The translations under genes and the position numbers were made by a program. A stretch of 27,025 nucleotides of DNA. It comes from Planctomycetota bacterium. GTDB taxonomy: Bacteria; Planctomycetota; Planctomycetia; Pirellulales; Pirellulaceae. The stretch spans positions 1-27,025 of the forward strand of contig JAJRVM010000098.1 of assembly GCA_024277285.1 (NCBI GenBank). Direction: 5' to 3'. The notes beneath the pieces were generated by a model that was not told where the DNA came from, did not search any database, and saw nothing but the letters and a program-made list of their open reading frames with translations. Below are positions 1 to 7,682 of the stretch, piece by piece. How positions within the stretch are numbered: position 1 is the first letter of the stretch; every line of letters starts with the position of its first letter.

Positions 1-1940
1 ATGCGATCGCTCGTTTCCAATTTGCTCTTAGGAAAACCGCCAATCATGCCAGATCCCAGGGCAGCATAGGTGCCAGGGTACGATGCCGCTGACTCGATCC
101 AGTAGCGGATGTAATCCTGTTCCAATGGGCTCAGTTGCGCATCGTAGTGCGTCCCGTCGATCAACTTCATTAGCGCGCTGGCGGACGTTCCTACTGCGCG
201 CGGCGGCAAGTTGGTTTCCATCCGATCGCGGCCATCAGAGACATACTGCAACGCCGTGAGTGTGAAGTAACTATGCGAATAGATCGGACCACGATCGCCT
301 GTCAGGACGATGCCTCCACGCCGTTGATCGTAGTCATGGCACTTGACGCAGTGACGATCGAGTATGGGTTGGATGTCCCTGGGGAAATCGAAAACGTCTG
401 GTATTCCATCGATCGGAGTGATTTTGCGAGCGGGCCGTGACAATGCCATGGCGGCGTGCGATATTGAATTGATTGGCGTTCGCGTCCGATGTTCGTGGCA
501 GCCTACGCAGCTGGTCGTCTCGCCTGGCATCACGGTCAGAAAACTGTGCATGCGCTTCACGGAATTATTGTGTCGATCCAACGCAACGAAAAACAGAGGC
601 CGCATGGCTGGCAGTTCCATGAACGCGGATCCGTCGGGTTCGACCGGTACCGTGCCAAGCACGCGTTCCAGCGTATAGGTACCGCCGTAACTGATAGGCG
701 GCATCTTACCGCTATAGTTGATTGGCTTGGGAAGTGTTTCCAGGACCAGCAGCTTGGTGATTTCGTTGGGTTCTACGCCCTCCATACGTCGGCCTTGATA
801 GACATCGGCCAGGAATAGTCTGCCCGTCGTAGCGTTGCGGTCGATTCGAGGCGGAATAACCGGTTCGCGTGAGCGACTGGCCAGCAGGCGTGGCTCGTGG
901 CATTCCACTCCCGCTTTGATCAGGCGGTCGGGCAATTGGAATAACATGCGGGTCGCCCCGTGGAGGTCCATCATCAATAGACTTCCGCCTTGGGCCACCA
1001 GGAACCGGTCTGCGGCAACTGGAAACGGGTCACGGTAGTCGGTTCCTTGACTGATTTGTTTGGCCGACGTCAATTCGTCCGGCCCGGAGGCTGGAGTGAC
1101 GATCGTGATCGCCCCCATGTGTTCGGCCTTGCCGTGCCCGGGCGAGAACACGGCGACTACTTTTCCCGCGGTGCCGGGGATTGGTTTGGCGTCGATCATC
1201 AAGGTGCGCGGGTGCATGTTGCCGAAGAAAACGGCCTGGTTGGTACCGTCTGGGTTGGAGGTCCACAAGTGATGGAAGGCAACGCGGCTGCGGTCGACGT
1301 ATTCCCATCGTTGGTAAATCACTCGTCCGTCCGGCATGGGCCAGGGCGTGTTGTCTTGCTCGATGTTGGCCGAAATCGGATGGATGTTGTGTCCGTCTCC
1401 GTTACAGCGATGTAACGTAGCTACTTGCGAGTACCAGCAATTGACCCAACGGTTACTTCGACTCGAACAGAACATGATGTTTCCGTCGGGAAGATAGGTC
1501 GGTTCGATATCGTCGAAGGGGCCACGCGTCAGTTGCTTGAGTTGGCTGCCGTTCACGTTGATTTCGTAGAGGTGATAGTAGTCCGAATCGGCTGGCCGGT
1601 AGGAGAACAGGATTCGTTTGCCGTCGTAGTGGACCTGCAGGTCGCGCACCGAACCTTCGCGATCATCAAGCAGTGTCGTTACGACTCCGGTGCCCAGATG
1701 AAGCCGGCAGAGTCGCCCCATTTTTCCGTAGAGTTTCTGATTGGTATCGAACGCCTGGTACCCGAAATTTTCGTACCAATGTGGTCCCTTGCCCGGCTGG
1801 CGGCATGCGAAAACGATCTCCATGTCCGCAGCGCCAAGCTCAAACGTGCTTTCGCCCGCCGTGACCGCGTTGGTGAAAGCAACTGACATCGCGGCCGCGA
1901 TCAATACAGCGATCAATACAATGGCGTGTCGATGGTTCAT
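1..1940 (-). CDS. Secreted PD40/HZS-alpha-like protein with two c-type haem motifs (3' end cut by window)
   Basis: A single open frame runs from the ATG at 1938-1940 off the left edge, giving 646 visible residues without a stop. Residues 1-29 are a Sec-type signal peptide. Residues of about 100-230 have beta-propeller (PD40/TolB-like) character, including YLPDGNIMF and WPMPDGRVIYQRWEY. Two haem-binding motifs follow: CVGCH at 478-482 and CVKCH at 531-535. From family knowledge this resembles planctomycete proteins with the hydrazine synthase alpha middle domain and PSCyt-type haem sites. They are exported and presumed redox-active, but most have no assigned reaction, and this one should not be called a hydrazine synthase. 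No good Shine-Dalgarno precedes the ATG; the start was chosen because the signal peptide follows directly. The C-terminus is missing only because the window ends. Confidence 0.85.
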   Translation of the reverse strand, partial: MNHRHAIVLIAVLIAAAMSVAFTNAVTAGESTFELGAADMEIVFACRQPGKGPHWYENFGYQAFDTNQKLYGKMGRLCRLHLGTGVVTTLLDDREGSVRDLQVHYDGKRILFSYRPADSDYYHLYEINVNGSQLKQLTRGPFDDIEPTYLPDGNIMFCSSRSNRWVNCWYSQVATLHRCNGDGHNIHPISANIEQDNTPWPMPDGRVIYQRWEYVDRSRVAFHHLWTSNPDGTNQAVFFGNMHPRTLMIDAKPIPGTAGKVVAVFSPGHGKAEHMGAITIVTPASGPDELTSAKQISQGTDYRDPFPVAADRFLVAQGGSLLMMDLHGATRMLFQLPDRLIKAGVECHEPRLLASRSREPVIPPRIDRNATTGRLFLADVYQGRRMEGVEPNEITKLLVLETLPKPINYSGKMPPISYGGTYTLERVLGTVPVEPDGSAFMELPAMRPLFFVALDRHNNSVKRMHSFLTVMPGETTSCVGCHEHRTRTPINSISHAAMALSRPARKITPIDGIPDVFDFPRDIQPILDRHCVKCHDYDQRRGGIVLTGDRGPIYSHSYFTLTALQYVSDGRDRMETNLPPRAVGTSASALMKLIDGTHYDAQLSPLEQDYIRYWIESAASYPGTYAALGSGMIGGFPKSKLETSDR

Positions 1941-2131
1941 CAATATTACTCGTAAACGGGGCCATGGAGCGAAGACCGTTACGATAGTAGGCTCGCCTAT
2001 CCTGCTCCAGCTTCCGCAAGAATTGGCGTGGCCTGGGACTACTTGGAGCTATATTGCTGTTGGTGATCGCAACGGGGCTTGTACCGAACGCATGCGCGCT
2101 GGGCTCGAAAACTGGCAAACCGTTGCCTGTT

Positions 2132-2257
2132 CGCAACGCCATCCACGATGCGCTGTTCTTTGCCCATAATCTTTTTTGCCCTCTTTTCTCGTCGCAAAGT
2201 GGATCGCGTCCTGGTTGTTCTCCTTGGAGGACAATGAAAACGATGGGCAAGAGAAAA
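2132..2257 (-). repeat. Hairpin-forming dispersed repeat, copy 1 of 2
   Basis: Read on the minus strand, this segment aligns over about 125 bases with 5466-5595 on the plus strand. Shared blocks include TATGGGCAAAGAACA and GTTGCG. The ends are an imperfect inverted repeat: arm 2155-2178 pairs with 2232-2256. It sits in the 448-base gap between a sulfatase stop and the start of the di-haem gene. Short ORFs through it look like spurious proteins seen in planctomycete annotations. I read it as a non-coding mobile or REP-like repeat. Confidence 0.65.
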
Positions 2258-2388
2258 AGTGCGCTGTCAGCGTCTCATCCACTCGCGTCTTCTCCACCCG
2301 CAGCGTGGTGACCCCCGACTGCTTGCTACTTGCCCGCGGGGGCACGTTGACCAACCGCTCGCGGAACAAAGCGAGATCAATAGATCCA

Positions 2389-3936
2389 CTACCGGATATC
2401 GGGATCGGGCAACTCGCTCTTAACTCCTTCATCAAGAGGCATCTTGTCGGGCAGGCCGTCGGCTTCTCGAATCAATCGGTCCAGTTCCTTGCGCAATCGC
2501 TCGACAACCGGAGCATATTGCGGCTGGTTAATCAAGTTGCGCGTCTCGTCAGGGTCGCTACGAATCTCGTACAATTCGGCCATGTGACGGTCAGGGCTGC
2601 CATCACCGTGCGGATAGCGAATGTATTTCCACCGATCCGTTCGCACGCCGCGCACATTGGGCGTGTACGGAAACTGCTTCTCGTAGTTGTATTCGTAGTA
2701 CCAGCTTCGTCGCCAGTCGGGATCGCCCACCTGCACCAGTTTCTTCCACGATCGGCCATGCACTCTTGGCAGCGGTTCGGCATCGCAGATATCCAGAATG
2801 GTGGGCGCGAAGTCGACTGTCAGTACCTGTTCATCGATCACCTTGGGGGCATCGGGCGCCGTGAGGCCGGGATACCTGACCACCAACGGCAGTCGAATGC
2901 TGGCTTCATGCATCGTCCGTTTGTCGACCATGCCGTGTTCACCTTCGAGCAGTCCGTTGTCGGTCGTGAAAACGATCAGCGTATTGTCCAGTTCGCCGAT
3001 CGATTTCAAGTAGTTGTAAACCTGTCCCACCGAGTCATCCACGCTGATGATCGTGCCTCGGTACGCTCGTACCATGTTGGCAAAATCCAGGACGCCACGC
3101 GCGCTTCGGTCAGGGAACTTCTTACGATAATCGAAGATCGGTCCGTAGATACCGTGCCATGTATCAAGTCTCGCTTGATACCACTTGGGATTGTCTTGCA
3201 AGTGGAACGCGGTAAGAGGGTAACGAATATCGACGTCGTCGAAAGCGTGTGCGTATTGCGGTTCGGGTATGTAGAAGCTGTGCGGCGCTTTGTGGCCCAT
3301 GAACAGCATGAAAGGTCGGTTCTTGTCGCGCTTATCAAGCCATTCGATGGCCATGTTCGTGATAACACGTGTGTAGTAGCCTTTGACCTCTCGACGCTGC
3401 TTGCCGTTGAAGCGGAATACGTTATCGAAGTACTTGCCCTGGCCCTGGTGCGTTACGAAATAATCATACCCGGGACGTCGGTCGTCGTTCTTTTCGCCCA
3501 TGTGGTATTTGCCGATGTAAGCCGTTTGGTAACCGGCTTTCTGCAACTGGCGTGGAAACGTCTGCAGGTCGGTGGGGTACTCGGTGAAGTTATTCGATAC
3601 GCCATGGCTGTGAGCGTACAGTCCACCGAGAATGGACGCGCGACTGGGCGAGCAGAGCGAGGTGGTGCAAAAGGCATTACGAAAGTAGACGCCTTCGTGC
3701 CCCAATCGGTCGATATTGGGTGTTGCCATGGTCGAATGTTCGGCCAATCCAAGGCAATCCCAGCGCTGGTCGTCCGTCAAGATGAACACGACGTTGGGGC
3801 GTTTGGCAGCGGCCGAGTTCTTTGTGGCCTCGTCTTTGATGGGTGCTCCGTTTGCCACGCCGAACGCGGTTGCGCAAGTGATCAGAAACAGGCTTAGCGG
3901 CAGCGCGGCAGCCAGGATGCGCCGATAATTGAACAT
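2389..3936 (-). CDS. Secreted sulfatase (family S1, formylglycine-dependent)
   Basis: This encodes a 515-residue sulfate ester hydrolase of the alkaline-phosphatase superfamily, probably acting on sulfated glycans outside the cytoplasm. Residues 1-30 form a signal peptide. The metal-binding opening is [12 protein letters not shown] (46-57), with the Asp pair at 55-56. The activation motif is canonical C95-S-P-S-R99, where Cys is converted to formylglycine. Further active-site segments are [16 protein letters not shown] and [13 protein letters not shown], and the C-terminal [11 protein letters not shown] is typical. The start at 3936 is supported by GGAGAA five bases upstream and by the signal peptide; a longer frame upstream lacks both. 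Overall it looks closest to the mucin-desulfating/iduronate-sulfatase-like branch. The substrate cannot be told from sequence alone. Confidence 0.95.
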   Translation of the reverse strand: MFNYRRILAAALPLSLFLITCATAFGVANGAPIKDEATKNSAAAKRPNVVFILTDDQRWDCLGLAEHSTMATPNIDRLGHEGVYFRNAFCTTSLCSPSRASILGGLYAHSHGVSNNFTEYPTDLQTFPRQLQKAGYQTAYIGKYHMGEKNDDRRPGYDYFVTHQGQGKYFDNVFRFNGKQRREVKGYYTRVITNMAIEWLDKRDKNRPFMLFMGHKAPHSFYIPEPQYAHAFDDVDIRYPLTAFHLQDNPKWYQARLDTWHGIYGPIFDYRKKFPDRSARGVLDFANMVRAYRGTIISVDDSVGQVYNYLKSIGELDNTLIVFTTDNGLLEGEHGMVDKRTMHEASIRLPLVVRYPGLTAPDAPKVIDEQVLTVDFAPTILDICDAEPLPRVHGRSWKKLVQVGDPDWRRSWYYEYNYEKQFPYTPNVRGVRTDRWKYIRYPHGDGSPDRHMAELYEIRSDPDETRNLINQPQYAPVVERLRKELDRLIREADGLPDKMPLDEGVKSELPDPDIR

Positions 3937-4058
3937 ATTGATTCTCCATGGCCGTTGAGTTGGCGATATCGTTTGAAGCGAAGCGGTCGCAACAGGCGTT
4001 TCGAGCAAGGGGAGACTCCCACGTCCATCGACACCTGCCCGAATGCATACACTTTTCT

Positions 4059-4529
4059 TTACGTCTCCATGATAGCAGTCGGCGGATGCGTTATCGACCG
4101 CCGGAGCAAATACTGCGACCCGCTGCTTTGGCTCGTCTTGTGCCGCTTTCCACCACGCTGTTTCCCCCCTTGTTGTTTCCCACGGCGTTGTTTTATACTG
4201 GGCCGTTTGTTTCCGGCTTCTCGCTTGCCTGCCAATCGTGCTGCAATTTCCTGTGCCTCGGCCTGGGCGTCGTACTTCGGGTTCAATTGGTTTGGGACCG
4301 GTGCATGGATCGCCTTGCGCCATGCCTTGAGCGTCGCGTGCAATTCGGCCGTTTTCTGCGGTTCTTGCGCGGCCAAGTTGTGGGACTCGCCGATGTCGTC
4401 ATGCAGGTTGTAAAGCTCCAGGCCGCCATCTTCAAGGTACTCGTGGAGTTTCCAGTCACCGAGGCGAATGACACTGCAGGGCCGCGAGCGGAACAGGGGG
4501 TCACGTTGTTCGTCGATAACCGCGTAATC
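4059..4529 (-). pseudogene. 3' remnant of a sulfatase gene (5' part lost)
   Basis: The frame is open from an in-frame TGA at 4530-4532 to the stop at 4059 and encodes only the C-terminal portion of an arylsulfatase. It includes [48 protein letters not shown] and [13 protein letters not shown], ending in a long Lys/Arg-rich tail. The catalytic N-terminal region with the C-x-P-S-R motif is absent. There is no plausible start codon with a ribosome site, and the region upstream is the promoter area of the oppositely oriented methyltransferase gene. I infer a deletion or rearrangement that joined the sulfatase 3' end to unrelated DNA near 4530. The flanking intact sulfatase (2389-3936) is on the same strand. 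Confidence 0.75.
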
Positions 4530-4698
4530 TCAGCGCGGTTCGCGTTACGTGAAGAAGAGGGAATTGAAAGTCACCCAGCGAAAGACCATGATGGTGCAGA
4601 GTGGCGTTGTCGATCTAGCCCCGCCTAGATGCGGTCTCTGCCAATGCTGGCCAGAGTGGCACCGTCCACTGCAGAAGGCTGGAAAGGGAATTAATGCG

Positions 4699-5271
4699 AT
4701 GGCACAACACGTATGTCCTTGGTGGGGTGGGTACTTCATCGACAACCGCTTGCGCCGCCTGCTTCACAACCCGCAGGCGATTCTGGGACCTTACATCGAG
4801 CCGGGCATGACGGTCATCGATTTTGGTTGTGGCATGGGAGTGTTTTCGATCGCGCTTGCCCGGCTGGTTGGTGCCGATGGACGTGTTATCGCAATCGACG
4901 TGCAGCCGCAGATGCTTAGCACGCTTGAGAAACGCGCACACAAGGCGGGAGTCGCTGAGCGTATTCAGACACACCGTAGCGCGTCCAATTCACTGGCGAT
5001 TAGCGTGCGCGCCGATTTTGTATTGGCCTTTTACTCTGCGCACGAGGTTCCCGATTTACGTCATCTGTTGGGAGAGTTTGCCGGTTGCCTGCGACCCTTG
5101 GGGCGATTGTTGTGGGTCGAGCCGGTTGGTCATGTGCCCAAAAGGCAGTTCCAGGAAATGCTCGCACTCGCGGTGGCCGAAGGGTTTCGGGTCGACGATC
5201 ATCCACGGGTGCGACTCAGCCATGCGGCGCTGTTGACGCACGTCGGCAACGCGCCTTCCGGCGATGTGTAA
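4699..5271 (+). CDS. Class I SAM-dependent methyltransferase, small CPWW-type
   Basis: This encodes a 190-residue Rossmann-fold methyltransferase. The SAM-binding motif I is VIDFGCGMG (39-47), followed by motif II VIAIDVQPQML, where the acidic residue would contact the SAM ribose. The N-terminus MAQHVCPWWGGYFIDN is distinctive: small methyltransferases beginning HVCPWW are common in anaerobes and planctomycetes. The start at 4699 is preferred because that motif follows and GGAAAGGGA lies at 4681-4689. A start at 4549 in the same frame would add 50 residues with no domain character. The acceptor substrate is unknown. The next gene on this strand is the NifX-like protein 740 bases downstream, with repeats in between. 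Confidence 0.87.
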   Translation: MAQHVCPWWGGYFIDNRLRRLLHNPQAILGPYIEPGMTVIDFGCGMGVFSIALARLVGADGRVIAIDVQPQMLSTLEKRAHKAGVAERIQTHRSASNSLAISVRADFVLAFYSAHEVPDLRHLLGEFAGCLRPLGRLLWVEPVGHVPKRQFQEMLALAVAEGFRVDDHPRVRLSHAALLTHVGNAPSGDV

Positions 5272-5465
5272 CGCAAGCGACTTGACCCGTATGGTCTTCC
5301 AGGGTCGGAGCGGAGCGGACTGGTATGACAAGAACGCGCCACTCGGTCGTGGATCCGTTTATCCCGTTTGTGTTCGGCGCGCGAGCGGTCGACGTGGGGC
5401 GTGCTGGCAAGCAGCGAGCATTCGAAGTCAGCCGTCCCACGGGCGGAAAAGAGGCCGGCATCACA

Positions 5466-5595
5466 GTTCTCTTTCTTGCCCGTCATTGTCTTTGCCCTTT
5501 ATGGCGAGCAACTGGCACGTCGCCGATGAGCGTGAGGGCAGCAAAGGGCAAAGAAGACTATGGGCAAAGAACAACGATTGGTGGATTGCGTTGCG
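5466..5595 (+). repeat. Hairpin-forming dispersed repeat, copy 2 of 2
   Basis: This is homologous to 2132-2257 on the other strand. An 11-base perfect inverted repeat, CTTTGCCCTTT at 5490-5500 and AAAGGGCAAAG at 5543-5553, closes a 42-base loop. The arms extend imperfectly outward (5470-5500 against 5543-5572), so the transcript could fold into a long hairpin. The repeat continues past the hairpin to about 5595, with a block matching the other copy around GGATTGCGTTGCG. Confidence 0.65.
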
Positions 5596-5721
5596 ACCAG
5601 ACAACTGCTAGCGAAGTGATCGAGCAGCGTGCACGATGTGGCGAGCAATCGAACGAACTTGTCCGTAGCGACGTCAGCTACGCACAATAGGAATGACTCA
5701 GCAGGTAGAAACTCGTCTACG

Positions 5722-5746
5722 CTTGGGAAAGCTTCCCGAGCCACGT
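5722..5746 (+). repeat. GGGAA hairpin repeat, copy 1
   Basis: The palindrome CTTGGGAAAGCTTCCCGAG is followed by CCACGT. Related copies lie at 5857-5880 and 10588-10610, all with a GGGAA/TTCCC stem followed by GCCACG or similar. It adjoins the REPIN-like element directly. Confidence 0.6.
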
Positions 5747-5854
5747 AGTGTGGAACGCCGCTCCGCGGCGTTCGCCGCGTCTGAAGACGATCCAATTGTG
5801 TTGCCGCCTGGCACTGGAATGCGGTCATTCACGGCACGGAGTGCCGTGCCACAC
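5745..5854. repeat. REPIN-like pair of inverted CTCCG-loop palindromes, copy 1
   Basis: The left unit is GTAG at 5745-5748, then GTGG at 5750-5753 running into an 8-base stem (5753-5760 with 5766-5773) closed by loop CTCCG at 5761-5765. The right unit is inverted: stem 5830-5836 with 5842-5848, loop CGGAG (CTCCG on the minus strand) at 5837-5841, and CCAC at 5849-5852. Two REP-like palindromes in head-to-head inversion about 105 bases across, each preceded by a GTRG tetranucleotide, is the known layout of REPINs moved by RAYT transposases. No RAYT gene is in the window, so mobility is inference. Confidence 0.6.
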
Positions 5855-5856
5855 TT

Positions 5857-5880
5857 CTTGGGAAAGATTCCCGAAGCCAC
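5857..5880 (+). repeat. GGGAA hairpin repeat, copy 2
   Basis: CTTGGGAAAGATTCCCGAAG followed by CCAC has the same orientation and near-identical sequence to 5722-5746. Together the two copies bracket the REPIN-like pair, which suggests a composite unit. Confidence 0.6.
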
Positions 5881-6011
5881 GCGCCACTTTCATTTGCCCG
5901 ACCTGCGTGGTCTTCCTGGAATTGAGAGGGCGGACTAGAGTGCACGTTTGTCGGTCGGAGCAATTGCTTATTGCCAACATTGATAGCCTTGGTGCGAAAA
6001 AGGAATGAACC

Positions 6012-6380
6012 ATGAAGATTGCATTACCGTCCAACGGCACTCAGGTCGATGGTCACTTTGGCCACTGTGAGGCATTTACGATTTTCACGATTGATGACGG
6101 CAAACAGATTGTGGACCAGGAAGTCTTCACTCCGCCTCCCGGCTGTGGATGCAAGTCGAACGTGATCCCAGGACTGGCAAGTCAGGGAGTTTCTGTAATG
6201 TTGGCTGGAAACATGGGTGGTGGGGCGGTGAATATTTTGCAAGCCAATGGGATTCAGGTGATCCGCGGTTGCAGTGGCGGCGTGCGCGAGGTGACGGAAG
6301 CGTGGCTCTCGAAGAAGATCGAAGATTCGGGAGCATCGTGCGAGACGCACGGCGCGGAGGGGTGTTCCGAGCACGCTTGA
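6012..6380 (+). CDS. NifX/NifB-like dinitrogenase Fe-Mo cofactor biosynthesis domain protein
   Basis: This 122-residue protein of the Nitro_FeMo-Co family has the typical opening MKIALPSNGTQVDGHFGHCE, with the conserved HFGHC at 15-19. The core has QGVSVMLAGNMGGGAVNIL (58-76) and GIQVIRGCSGGVREV (80-94). Family members bind or carry iron-sulfur or molybdenum clusters, and most stand-alone forms outside nif clusters have no proven role. Cysteines at 19, 45, 47, 87, 110 and 118 could bind metal. The start is supported by AAAAAGGA at 5997-6004. No nitrogenase gene is present, so a role in nitrogen fixation is not supported. The nearest upstream gene on the same strand is the CPWW methyltransferase. 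Confidence 0.9.
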   Translation: MKIALPSNGTQVDGHFGHCEAFTIFTIDDGKQIVDQEVFTPPPGCGCKSNVIPGLASQGVSVMLAGNMGGGAVNILQANGIQVIRGCSGGVREVTEAWLSKKIEDSGASCETHGAEGCSEHA

Positions 6381-6422
6381 TATTGATGGACGGATCGCGT
6401 TTGAATTTCGTCTGGTAGGGAA

Positions 6423-6694
6423 GTGCCGCTATCCAATGATGCTGTCGCCGAGAGTCGTCAGTCGATCAAAGGCCATGAATTGACGCAATGGGAATCGATG
6501 GATACGGCAGCGCAACAGGAGCTTGTTGATCGACTGTACCGAACTCATATTCAGCGTACAATCGGCGCGGTTCGGGGAAGAAGCCCCCCGTGCTGGACCC
6601 CGTGCTGGACGATGCCTACGTCAAGCAGGGACGAATCAAAATTGTCGGAGCGATGTACGATATGCGCACCGGTGAGGTCGATTACTTCGAGTAG
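6423..6694 (+). pseudogene. Carbonic anhydrase C-terminal remnant with frameshift
   Basis: The first frame encodes QQELVDRLYRTHIQRTIGAV followed by RGRSP. After a run of six C bases near 6586-6591 the protein continues in another frame as VLDPVLDDAYVKQGRIKIVG and AMYDMRTGEVDYFE, ending with TAG at 6692-6694. The joined sequence resembles the C-terminal part of beta-type carbonic anhydrases, where RSPVL and the KIVGA-YD-TG-V pattern recur. The zinc-binding N-terminal half is absent and the preceding 40 bases do not restore it. A sequencing error at the C run could explain the frameshift but not the missing N-terminus, so I call it a decayed fragment. Confidence 0.65.
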
Positions 6695-6732
6695 TGGTGT
6701 TCGCCTGTAGAAGACTGTGCGCGCAACGCAGT

Positions 6733-6786
6733 CGGTTTCCACCGGGCTCGTCCCGGTCGGAGCGGCAACTGGTCAGCTACGGCCGG
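6733..6786 (-). repeat. GTAGCTGACC/CCGGG repeat family, copy A
   Basis: On the minus strand it begins CCGTAGCTGACC, runs through a GC-rich block and ends in the palindrome ACCGGG-CCCGGT (6741-6757). It aligns over about 50 bases with 22805-22855 and 17657-17709, and less fully with 16581-16645. The TAG stop codon of the methyltransferase gene at 6777-7346 lies inside its GTAG opening. Confidence 0.65.
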
Positions 6787-7346
6787 CATTGATAGACGAA
6801 CGCGGGAGGCAAGTTGCGCCAGACGGTACGGCTGCGCGTGACGGAAGCAAACGAATCGTTCAGCAGTCGAGTGAAGCGGAGCCCGGCGGGTAGGATCGTT
6901 CCTTGCAGGTAGGCAAAGGTGCAGAAATAGCCTCCATCCGAGAGTCTCGCCAAAACGGCGTTCATTAACGCATGCTGCAGTTCGGGAGAAAACGCCGCCC
7001 AAGGCAACCCGCACACGATGCAGTCAATCGTGGCAATCTCACGTTCCAGGCAAATTTTCTCGATGTCCACGATCGAGCGGCATAGTGTATCGACATTGGG
7101 AAACGACTTGCGCATCGTTGTGGCAAACTCTTCGTTCAGTTCCACAGCGAAGAAGTTGGTTCCTTCGTTGACGGACTCGAGAATACTCGGCGTAAACGCG
7201 CCTGTCCCTGGCCCAAATTCGACACAGGTCGCCACTTCATCCCAGTTAATCCAGCCGACCATTTCGCGTGCCAGATACTGGCTGCTCGGCGCTATCGCGC
7301 CCGTTGCAATCGGGTGACGTATGAATGATGAAAGGAATCGCGACAT
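6777..7346 (-). CDS. PmtA-like class I SAM methyltransferase (phospholipid N-methyltransferase type)
   Basis: This 189-residue protein contains FIRHPIATGAIAPSSQYLA near the N-terminus, SAM motif I CVEFGPGTGAFT and motif II FFAVELNEEFA. A GLPW segment sits at the position of motif IV. This layout matches small methyltransferases annotated as phosphatidylethanolamine N-methyltransferase or rRNA dimethylase-like. They act on phospholipid head groups or sometimes quinone-like acceptors, and the acceptor here is unproven. AAGGA at 7354-7358 suits ATG 7346 (spacing 7) or 7349 (spacing 4); a start at 7388 has no ribosome site. The stop codon is provided by a dispersed repeat. The neighbouring fbp gene is divergent. 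Confidence 0.8.
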   Translation of the reverse strand: MSRFLSSFIRHPIATGAIAPSSQYLAREMVGWINWDEVATCVEFGPGTGAFTPSILESVNEGTNFFAVELNEEFATTMRKSFPNVDTLCRSIVDIEKICLEREIATIDCIVCGLPWAAFSPELQHALMNAVLARLSDGGYFCTFAYLQGTILPAGLRFTRLLNDSFASVTRSRTVWRNLPPAFVYQCRP

Positions 7347-7375
7347 CATCTGTTCCTTGGGATCGAAGGACGTAG

Positions 7376-7396
7376 CTGAGCCCGCCATGGGCTCAG
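7376..7396. repeat. Short perfect palindrome upstream of the PmtA-like gene
   Basis: CTGAGCCC and GGGCTCAG form an 8-base perfect stem around GCCAT, 30 bases upstream of the methyltransferase start and in the divergent gap before fbp. It could be an operator or mRNA hairpin. No poly-T follows on either strand. Confidence 0.35.
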
Positions 7397-7682
7397 TTGA
7401 ATCGCCAGTGGACTGCCCAACTCGCTGAACCTGGGCGGCATAAGCTACCTGTTACCAGTCTGAATAAAGAACGGTGGCTTGGGAACCCGGGTGCTGTGAC
7501 GTTGGTGCTCTTCGGCGCGACAATGCCGTTGGCGTCATTCCCGTCTGCCGTTCCGTCGCGCGGGCGTTAGCGCGCGATTGCCAGCGTCGGGAGTTGCCGC
7601 GGAGCGACTTGGTTGGCATACTGAGGGGCACTCTGGCTAGAGCGGAAGGCGGATCAAAGACTCTATTACGAGGGCATGTGGG

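Larger units (their letters stand above)
5272..6011. other. Repeat-rich intergenic region, no gene seen
   Basis: These 740 bases hold no convincing coding sequence. They contain one copy of the hairpin repeat (5466-5595) and a cluster of four short palindromes at 5722-5880. ORFs crossing it owe their length to the repeats. I saw no clear promoter or terminator. Confidence 0.6.

Noticed and set aside
2176..3897. Long open frame (about 570 codons) on the plus strand opposite the first sulfatase
   Set aside because: It is an antisense shadow of a well-supported sulfatase gene; it has no recognisable domain and its start lies in a repeat.
6012..6380. Evidence for a nitrogen fixation locus
   Set aside because: Only the NifX-like domain protein is present; such stand-alone proteins are common in organisms that do not fix nitrogen.
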